Origin: Coprothermobacter proteolyticus DSM 5265
Lineage (GTDB): Bacteria > Coprothermobacterota > Coprothermobacteria > Coprothermobacterales > Coprothermobacteraceae
DNA length: 64,000 nt
Reading direction: 5' to 3'
NCBI RefSeq assembly: GCF_000020945.1
Contig: NC_011295.1
Coordinates: 310,001-374,000 of the forward strand
The notes under the pieces were generated by a model. It was not told where the DNA came from. It ran no database searches and saw only the letters and a program-made list of their open reading frames with translations. A program made the position numbers and the translations under genes. Of this stretch, positions 58,022-64,000 are shown piece by piece. Positions within the stretch are counted from its first letter, which is position 1; each line of letters begins with the position of its first letter.

Positions 58022-58942
58022 TTAGTAAGCTGTCATACTGCGCAGTCTTCTTATGCGTTCCTGCGTAGGTGGGTGCGTAGAAAACAGATTGGTCATCCAA
58101 TCACCCTTTATATGATTAACTATGAACAGCTCAGCGAAGGCTGGATTCGTCTTAGCCAGAGCGCTCTTAGGCATTTGCTTACCATAAAGTTCTAGTTTTT
58201 CCAGAGCACTAGCAAGCGCTTCTGGATTCCTTGTAATTTGAGCACTCCCGGCATCTGCCATGAACTCACGTTCTCGGCTCACAGCTAAACGTATTAGTGT
58301 TGCAGCCAGCGGAGCCAAGAATATCAGAAGCAAACCAATGAGGGCAATGATGGGATTGCGGCCCCTATCGTCGCTGTCGCCGAAGCTACCCCAGAACATC
58401 ATTCGCCAAGACAGATTTGCCAAGTAAGAAATCATGAGCGCCATGGTGGCAGCCATGCTTGTGAGCAATATGTCCCTGTGTTTTATGTGGCTGAGCTCAT
58501 GAGCTATTACACCAGCCAATTCATCTCTGTTTAGTATTTTCAAAATGCCACGTGTGGCAACGACCACCGCATGATCTGGATCTCTTCCTGTGGCAAAGGC
58601 GTTGGGCTCCATGGTCTCCATGATGCCCACCTTCGGCATAGGCAAACCAGCCGCTATGCTAAGTTCCTCTACGATGTTGTAAAGCATTTGTGCTTCTACC
58701 GACTCGTTTGGATCAACCAGCCTCGTACCAGTCATGGTTAGCACTATCTTATCGGAGTACCAATAACTTGCCCAAATTTGCACCAGTGCCATGACCAGCG
58801 CTATGGTCATCCACAAGCTAACGTTTCCAAATAGATAACCTATTACCCATCCCAATGCAAGTACCAGTGCGCCAAACCATATCATCAGTAAAAAGGTTTT
58901 TAGCCTGACGTTGCGCATGGTGTCGGTTACACTAACAGCCAA
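58022..58942 (-). CDS. htpX: Membrane metalloprotease HtpX
   Basis: A protein of 306 residues of M48B. Two N-terminal membrane helices (about 13-55), the zinc site VIAHELSHIKHRD (about residue 142), two further membrane helices, and the third ligand in EREFMADAGSA (about residue 225). The family sequence TGRDPDHAVVVATRGIL precedes the active site. It degrades damaged membrane proteins. The TTG start has GAGGTG 8 bases upstream, and TATAAT (58967-58962) lies about 20 bases before it. Confidence 0.94.
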   Translation of the reverse strand: MAVSVTDTMRNVRLKTFLLMIWFGALVLALGWVIGYLFGNVSLWMTIALVMALVQIWASYWYSDKIVLTMTGTRLVDPNESVEAQMLYNIVEELSIAAGLPMPKVGIMETMEPNAFATGRDPDHAVVVATRGILKILNRDELAGVIAHELSHIKHRDILLTSMAATMALMISYLANLSWRMMFWGSFGDSDDRGRNPIIALIGLLLIFLAPLAATLIRLAVSREREFMADAGSAQITRNPEALASALEKLELYGKQMPKSALAKTNPAFAELFIVNHIKGDWMTNLFSTHPPTQERIRRLRSMTAY

Positions 58943-59037
58943 TACTTATCACCTCGGTTAGATTATACCCAGCTATTTCAGGAATTAAACCTATTTTTAA
59001 GTGGTTAGACGTTTTTCAGCTTATAATACTTTCGGAA

Positions 59038-59424
59038 ATGGTAAATCGAGAAAAACTTCTTACACTCATACAATCAGCTTTTCATGAAGGTGGTCTGCTT
59101 TTGGAGAACGGTGCCCTTAGGGCTGCTGCAAACCGTTTCTACACTGGTGCCATGTATGGAGTCATGCTGTTCTTGGACGAGCCAGTGCAAGCTGATGAGA
59201 CTATTTGGCGGCTTGGCTCAAGGTACCTTAGAAAGAGCGCTAAAATTTATAAGACGTCGTTGGAAATAAGAAAACTTCGAGGCTCAATCGAATTCAGCAT
59301 CGAACATGAGCCCTCTTTGTCTGATGTTAAAAGGCTCAGTAAGTTGTGCCACGTGCTTAGTACGTGGTGTATGGAACAAACAAAGGAACCCTTATGGAAC
59401 GAGAAATCATACTCCGTGGAGTAA
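59038..59424 (+). CDS. HEPN-like small helical protein
   Basis: A protein of 128 residues, all helical. The segment RAAANRFYTGAMYGVMLFLDEPV resembles the A-x-x-R-x-Y-Y-A-x-x helix of HEPN domains, but the R-x4-6-H RNase motif is not seen. TATAAT (59022-59027) ends 10 bases before the ATG and no SD is clear. The gene overlaps uvrA by 31 bases, so uvrA translation may be coupled to it. No nucleotidyltransferase partner is present, which argues against a toxin pair. Confidence 0.5.
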   Translation: MVNREKLLTLIQSAFHEGGLLLENGALRAAANRFYTGAMYGVMLFLDEPVQADETIWRLGSRYLRKSAKIYKTSLEIRKLRGSIEFSIEHEPSLSDVKRLSKLCHVLSTWCMEQTKEPLWNEKSYSVE

Positions 59425-62219
59425 GACATCACAATCTCAAGAATCTTTCTCTGAACATACCCAGGGAAAAATTCATCGTAGTTACTGGTATTTCTGGTAG
59501 CGGTAAGTCCACTTTGGCTTTTGATGTACTGTATGCGGAAGCTCACCGACGCTTTATTGAATCACTGAGCGGCTATGCCAGGATGTTTCTGGGTATCATG
59601 CAAAAACCTGATGTGGACTACATCGAGGGCATACCACCAGCCATATCAGTAGAGCAGAAGACGGCTTCACATAACCCACGTTCCATTGTTGGCACGGTAA
59701 CCGAAATTTATGACTACTTACGTCTGCTGTTTGCTCATGTGGGTGTGCCTTACTGCCCTGAGCACCGAATTCCCATGCTACCCGTTACCGTGGATGAAAT
59801 TGTGGACAGGGTACTTACAAATTACGCAGGTGAGCGCATTTACGTGCTCGCACCGGTAGTACGTGGAAAAAAAGGTGAGCAAAAGAAACTCATAGAACAA
59901 ATAGCCAAGATGGGTTACACCAAAGTGTTCCTTGATGACATTCTCTACGATGTGGACGAACCTGTGGAAATCGATAAGAACCAACGTCACACGTTGGAAG
60001 TGGTAACGGACCGGCTCACAGTGAAGGCTGAGAACCGTTCCAGAATTGCCGATGCTGTGGAACAAGCTTTTAAGCTTGCAGAAGGGGTCGTGGCAATCAC
60101 GACCGAGGAGGGTAAGGAGTATTTTAGCCAGCAGATGGCTTGCCCCATATGTGGTAGGACTTTACCTGAGCTCTCACCTAGGTTGTTTTCTTTCAACTCA
60201 CCCTATGGTGCTTGCGAAGTATGTAACGGTCTGGGATTCCAAACCAAAGCATCAGAGGATTTGGTAGTGGACCATGAAAGCCCACTGCTGGAAGCCATTA
60301 TTCCTTATCGCGATAATGAGTTTTATCAGCAAATGCTTCATGCATTGGCGCGTGAGTTTCACATTGACCTGAAGAAGCCCTTCAAAGACCTTCCTGAAGA
60401 TGTAAAAGAAGGCATCCTTAGGAAAGGTTTTGGACGTGTTAAACTGCCCATCTATTTGGAAAATGGCCGGGAAATACATGTGCAGTTCAGACCCGTGCTA
60501 CCAGAAATCGAGCGGCGCATAAAAGAAACGGCAAGCGAAGATGTTTTTAACTGGTATTACCGGTATGTGGAAGAGGTACCTTGCGATGCATGTGGTGGCG
60601 CTCGGCTTAGGCCCGAGGCTTTGTGGGTGGAAATCGATGGGCTGAACATTTATCAAGTGAGCAGTATGGATTTCAAGCACTTCTTAGGTTGGCTTGAGAG
60701 TCTCCACATCACTGGTGCCAGAAGCCAAGTGGCTCAGCCAATCATGCAGGAGCTCATCAAAAGGGTAAATTTTGTGGTGAACATTGGTTTGGATTACATT
60801 CAAGTAAACCGTCGTATGGATACTCTTAGCGGTGGTGAAGCTCAGCGTGTACGTTTGGCATCTCAACTGGGTAGCGGACTAACAGGTGTGCTCTACGTTT
60901 TGGATGAACCATCCATAGGACTGCACAGCCGTGATACAGAGAGATTGGTTTCCATACTACGCTCTTTGCGTGATGAGGGTAACACTGTGGTTGTGGTGGA
61001 ACACGACAACGACATCATTGAATCATCGGATCACGTAATCGATTTAGGACCCTACGCAGGTAAAAGGGGCGGAGAAGTGGTTTTTCAAGGTAGCCCTGAA
61101 GAGCTTAAGAAAGCTGATACTCTCACTGGCCAATACGTATCTGGTCGGAGGCAAATACAGGTTACCCAGAAGAGGCGTGCACCCCAAGGTTGGGTGCGAG
61201 TTCAAGATGCATCTTTGAATAACTTGAAGCACATCGATGTGGGTTTCCCGCTGGGCTGTTTCACCGTGGTCACAGGTGTTTCTGGTTCTGGAAAGTCCTC
61301 TTTGGTCATTGATACTCTTTACAAAGCACTGGAGAACTACCAAAGCAGAAGAAAAGTGACCAGTGTGCGCCTAAGGAATTTGGAAATTCAGGGGGACATA
61401 AAACATACGGTTTTGGTTGATCAAAGCCCCATCGGACGTACTCCGCGTAGTAACCCCGCCACCTATACGGGTGTGTGGACACCCATACGTGAACTTTTTG
61501 CTACCTTGCGGGAAAGCAAGGAACGAGGTTACAAAGCTAGCCGCTTTTCTTTTAACGTGCCCAGTAGCAGGGGCGGTGGAAGGTGCGAAGCCTGTAAAGG
61601 TGAAGGACAGACCAAAGTAGAAATGGCTCTTCTGCCTGATGTTTACGTGACTTGTGAAGTTTGCGGCGGTAAGCGGTTCAACAAAGAAACCCTGGAAGTT
61701 AAGTACAAAGGACTCAGCATTGCTGATGTGCTGGAACTCACTGTTGATGAAGCACTGGAAGTTTTCGAGAACATCCCCGCCATAAGAAGAGGTCTCGAGG
61801 TTTTGCAGGCTGTGGGTTTGGGTTATATTGAGCTTGGGCAACCTGCTCCCACACTTAGCGGTGGCGAGGCGCAGCGTGTCAAACTTGCTACTTACCTAAA
61901 ATCCAGAGCTAAAGATTACGTGTTCATTTTGGACGAGCCCACCACGGGTTTGCACAGTTACGACGTCGAGATGCTCCTCCAAGTACTCCACAAGCTTGTG
62001 GATCAGGGAAACACAGTCATTGTTGTGGAGCACAACCTTGATGTGGTAGGAAACGCTGATTACATTGTGGACTTAGGGCCCGAAGGTGGCGACGAAGGTG
62101 GTTACGTCATCTTTGCTGGCACCCCAGAAGAGCTGGTGAAGCAGGAGCATTCCTACACCGGTCAGTACTTGCGTCTGTACTGGGAACGCTTCAAACCACA
62201 GCTTATTTTGTCGCATTAA
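59394..62219 (+). CDS. uvrA: Excinuclease ABC subunit A
   Basis: A protein of 941 residues with two ABC ATPase halves. Walker A sites are GISGSGKSTLAFD (about residue 32) and GVSGSGKSSLVID (about residue 632). Zinc modules include CPICG...CEVCNGLG (about residues 248-285) and CEACKGEG...CEVCGGKRF (about residues 730-765). Two LSGGEAQRVRLA/LSGGEAQRVKLA signatures and two LDEPSIGLH/LDEPTTGLH Walker B sites are present. It finds DNA damage for nucleotide excision repair. uvrB and uvrC are not in the window. AGGAACCC lies just before the ATG. Confidence 0.97.
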   Translation: MEREIILRGVRHHNLKNLSLNIPREKFIVVTGISGSGKSTLAFDVLYAEAHRRFIESLSGYARMFLGIMQKPDVDYIEGIPPAISVEQKTASHNPRSIVGTVTEIYDYLRLLFAHVGVPYCPEHRIPMLPVTVDEIVDRVLTNYAGERIYVLAPVVRGKKGEQKKLIEQIAKMGYTKVFLDDILYDVDEPVEIDKNQRHTLEVVTDRLTVKAENRSRIADAVEQAFKLAEGVVAITTEEGKEYFSQQMACPICGRTLPELSPRLFSFNSPYGACEVCNGLGFQTKASEDLVVDHESPLLEAIIPYRDNEFYQQMLHALAREFHIDLKKPFKDLPEDVKEGILRKGFGRVKLPIYLENGREIHVQFRPVLPEIERRIKETASEDVFNWYYRYVEEVPCDACGGARLRPEALWVEIDGLNIYQVSSMDFKHFLGWLESLHITGARSQVAQPIMQELIKRVNFVVNIGLDYIQVNRRMDTLSGGEAQRVRLASQLGSGLTGVLYVLDEPSIGLHSRDTERLVSILRSLRDEGNTVVVVEHDNDIIESSDHVIDLGPYAGKRGGEVVFQGSPEELKKADTLTGQYVSGRRQIQVTQKRRAPQGWVRVQDASLNNLKHIDVGFPLGCFTVVTGVSGSGKSSLVIDTLYKALENYQSRRKVTSVRLRNLEIQGDIKHTVLVDQSPIGRTPRSNPATYTGVWTPIRELFATLRESKERGYKASRFSFNVPSSRGGGRCEACKGEGQTKVEMALLPDVYVTCEVCGGKRFNKETLEVKYKGLSIADVLELTVDEALEVFENIPAIRRGLEVLQAVGLGYIELGQPAPTLSGGEAQRVKLATYLKSRAKDYVFILDEPTTGLHSYDVEMLLQVLHKLVDQGNTVIVVEHNLDVVGNADYIVDLGPEGGDEGGYVIFAGTPEELVKQEHSYTGQYLRLYWERFKPQLILSH

Positions 62220-62226
62220 CAAAGTC

Positions 62227-62973
62227 ATGAGGTATACAGGCAAAGCAGCATTAGTAACGGGTGGTTCTCGTGGCATTGGCGCTGCCGTGGTTAAGCGTTT
62301 AGCGCAGGAAGGACTCAAGGTGGCTTTCTTTTACAGGCAGCGAATGGACAAAGTAGAAGAGCTGCTTGAGTGGGCACGAGATGCTCAGCTTACCGTGGTG
62401 CCCATCAAGGTGGACATAACTGATCCTAGAAGTTTGCTTAGCGCTATTACCGATGCAAAAGCCAACGTAGGTCCCATCGATTACCTGGTGAATAATGCTG
62501 GCGTGTCACATTACAAATTGCTTACTGAAGAAGAAGAACGAGAACTTGAGGAAGTCTTACGCACCAATTTAGAATCAGTCATATTGCTTACCAGAGAAAT
62601 AGCAAAAGGCATGGTCATACGCAGTTTTGGTTCCATTGTGAACATTTCCTCTATTTGGGGCCTCTATGGAGGTTCATGTGAAGCAGTCTACGCTGCCACA
62701 AAAGGCGGCATTATCAGCTTTACCAGATCACTTGCCAAAGAGCTGGGTCCCAGTAATGTACGTGTGAACTGTGTAGCTCCTGGTGTGGTGCGTACCGACA
62801 TGATGCTAAACCACTTCACTGAAGAAGAAATCGCTCAGCTGTGCCAGCGAATTCCCTTAGGCAGGTTAGCTCATCCTGAAGAAGTTGCGTCTGCAGTGGC
62901 CTTTTTGCTTTCCGATGAAGCTAGTTACATAAGCGGCAGTGTTTTGGAAGTCTCCGGCGGTTTTATTTCTTAG
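62227..62973 (+). CDS. Short-chain dehydrogenase/reductase (FabG-like)
   Basis: A Rossmann-fold oxidoreductase of 248 residues: TGGSRGIGAAV (cofactor loop, Arg suggests NADP), LVNNAGVSHY, the catalytic Ser in VNISSIWG and Y-A-A-T-K, then VAPGVVRTDM and SGSVLEVSGGF. It could be a 3-oxoacyl-ACP reductase or an alcohol dehydrogenase; no fab genes are nearby, so the substrate is open. It starts 7 bases after uvrA. Its stop overlaps that of the convergent gene (TTAG). Confidence 0.9.
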   Translation: MRYTGKAALVTGGSRGIGAAVVKRLAQEGLKVAFFYRQRMDKVEELLEWARDAQLTVVPIKVDITDPRSLLSAITDAKANVGPIDYLVNNAGVSHYKLLTEEEERELEEVLRTNLESVILLTREIAKGMVIRSFGSIVNISSIWGLYGGSCEAVYAATKGGIISFTRSLAKELGPSNVRVNCVAPGVVRTDMMLNHFTEEEIAQLCQRIPLGRLAHPEEVASAVAFLLSDEASYISGSVLEVSGGFIS

Positions 62974-63530
62974 TAGGCTATTTCATCATCAAAATCAGGT
63001 GTTGGCTCTTTTTTTGTGCCAACTGCCACAGCTAAGGATTCTTCACCCACGCTTTTGAGGATCACATACGGGTTCACAAACCCCAGTTTAAGTAGGAGCG
63101 GTAAGCTATCACGAGAAGATTGCTCCATCAAGGTTTTTCTGTAGCGTTCCACAAGCTGCTGTTCAAAGGGCAGTAGGACCTCCACTCTGCCATTCTCTGG
63201 CAGAAGGTAGTATGCTTCTACCAAGTAACTTTCCAAATGCTTTGGCGTGGGTATAACAAACACTCTGTCCAGGGTAGTGCTTCTCACACTGCGCAGACGC
63301 GACATTCTTGTGATTATGGTTCTGTGCATGATGTCTTTGTCTTTAAGCTGTTCATGCCACAATTGTGGTTTACTGGTAACCAAAAGCAGCCAGCCATATG
63401 TTCCTACTTCATTCAGAAAACTAACCACCAGATTGTACGCATCGCGCTCCTCTAGTGCGTCCACAGATATTAAAGCAACGTTCTGGTTCGGTTTTAGATT
63501 TAGCGCTTTCGGGATTAGTCTGTATTCCAT
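62970..63530 (-). CDS. Hypothetical protein, 186 residues
   Basis: Not recognised. Alternating strands and helices (NVALISVDALEERDAYNLVVSFL, GWLLLVTSKPQLW, RVFVIPTPKHLESYLVEAYYLL, GRVEVLLPFEQQLVERYRKTL) suggest a RecA-like alpha/beta fold, but there is no Walker A motif. The end is acidic. It overlaps the DUF72 gene by 16 bases and is likely translated after it, so the two may act together. Confidence 0.6.
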   Translation of the reverse strand: MEYRLIPKALNLKPNQNVALISVDALEERDAYNLVVSFLNEVGTYGWLLLVTSKPQLWHEQLKDKDIMHRTIITRMSRLRSVRSTTLDRVFVIPTPKHLESYLVEAYYLLPENGRVEVLLPFEQQLVERYRKTLMEQSSRDSLPLLLKLGFVNPYVILKSVGEESLAVAVGTKKEPTPDFDDEIAY

Positions 63531-64000
63531 AGTTCAAGTAGCATTTGGGCGTTCTTAAATGCCTTTCCCTGATAATGGTTGTTGAAGTAAAGTAGGTACC
63601 TATCACTTCTAGTTTCTTTTATCTCTTTTACAAGCTCCGTCAGTTCTTGCTCACTGTAAAGGTAATCATATCGCTCATATGCTTCCTCATGCTGCCACCA
63701 TTTTTCAGTATTCCTACCGTGGAAACGCATGTACAGGGTCTGCGTAGGTATGATTTTCTTTAAGTAGGGCGAATCTAACGATACGGGGACAAAGCCGAAG
63801 TCTTGTGATATTCTAACTAAATCTTCATCAAACCAAGCTGGATGCCTCATCTCTACAGCTTTTTCAAAAGGTATGGCTTCCAACACTTTCTGCAAGTAGC
63901 TAATGTTTTCCGGTGTCTTGTGAAAAGAATAGGGAAACTGCAAGAGCAGTATAAGGCCGTGTCCATTTTCTGGTATGGTGCTCACAGCATCCAGCATCTG
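63515..64000 (-). CDS. DUF72 family protein (cut by window end)
   Basis: The frame stays open to the last base, so the N-terminal part is outside the window; about 161 residues are seen. Family features: LLLQFPYSFHKTPENISYLQKVLEAI, VEMRHPAWFDEDLVRI, YMRFHGRNTEKWWQHEEAYERYDYLYSEQEL and YLLYFNNHYQGKAFKNAQMLLEL (each described here by its start). These are the Q-F-P-x-S-F, E-x-R-H-x-x-W and F-N-N-H-x-x-x-x-A-x-x-N-A motifs of DUF72, a TIM-barrel-like family of unknown activity. The ATG at 63997 is probably internal. Confidence 0.88.
   Translation of the reverse strand, partial: QMLDAVSTIPENGHGLILLLQFPYSFHKTPENISYLQKVLEAIPFEKAVEMRHPAWFDEDLVRISQDFGFVPVSLDSPYLKKIIPTQTLYMRFHGRNTEKWWQHEEAYERYDYLYSEQELTELVKEIKETRSDRYLLYFNNHYQGKAFKNAQMLLELWNTD

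Noticed and set aside
59038-59424. HEPN-MNT toxin-antitoxin pair
   Set aside because: No nucleotidyltransferase-like gene is adjacent; the next gene is uvrA.

Overview
The window looks like the chromosome of a compact, low-to-middle GC, Gram-positive-type or deep-branching anaerobic thermophile. The evidence is gene order typical of Firmicutes (fliM-fliY-cheY-fliOPQR-flhBAFG-cheB, and def-fmt-...-rsgA-rpe), many 4-base start/stop overlaps, frequent GTG/TTG starts, a CBS-type pyrophosphatase, and peptidases suited to peptide fermentation. A Coprothermobacter-like lineage is my guess, made from memory of that gene content; it is inference and was not checked by any search. I saw no tRNA, rRNA, transposon, prophage or CRISPR array.

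Layout. 1-10.5 kb: the tail of a flagellar/chemotaxis operon (switch proteins FliM and FliY, CheY, export gate FliOPQR-FlhB-FlhA, FlhF/FlhG, CheB, CheR). 10.5-14.7 kb, minus strand: an FtsA/PilM-like actin-fold protein, FapA (DUF342) and an MscS channel. 14.7-19.0 kb: a metal ABC importer behind an inverted repeat, then a NatAB-type ABC exporter. 19.0-20.2 kb: a strong promoter and a rod-like RNA resembling 6S RNA, then three small membrane proteins. 20.2-26.3 kb, minus strand: dnaK-dnaJ behind a non-CIRCE inverted repeat, an amidohydrolase preceded by direct repeats of a CIRCE half-site, a DUF401 permease and an unknown gene. 26.4-31.9 kb: PAP2, def, fmt, a YugP-like protein without its zinc site, a DUF6391 protein, a secreted PASTA protein, rsgA and rpe. 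31.9-36.9 kb: a slipin, a small membrane protein, a sugar-ABC ATPase, an NtrC-type regulator and a polyprenyl glycosylphosphotransferase. 37-39.6 kb, minus strand: HU, YhaM, a degenerate class II aldolase and uridine kinase. 39.7-46.3 kb: M18 aminopeptidase, MarR, two nitroreductases around a DsrE-like protein, then MoaD-like/LipM-like/cyclase/SfsA/Ogg2. 46.3-64 kb: a flavin reductase, an unusual transketolase-like enzyme, nicotinamidase, an SPOUT methyltransferase, endonuclease III, CvpA-like and SIMPL proteins, a methyltransferase, BirA, PepF, a holin-like protein, CBS pyrophosphatase, HtpX, a HEPN-like protein, UvrA, an SDR, an unknown gene and a DUF72 gene cut by the window edge.

The most interesting points are these. 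The def-to-rpe cluster seems to keep only the PASTA ectodomain of a PrkC-type kinase and a YugP whose HExxH is lost. FlhB carries NPTE in place of NPTH. A 6S-like RNA and a possible new dnaK operator are present. A MoaD-like protein ending in Gly-Gly sits beside a lipoate-transferase-like enzyme. Many genes have a -10 box 6-10 bases before the start codon and no Shine-Dalgarno site, which suggests leaderless mRNAs. No stretch over 300 bases is empty; the largest gap (23122-23413) holds the dnaK promoter, a 20-codon ORF and a terminator.
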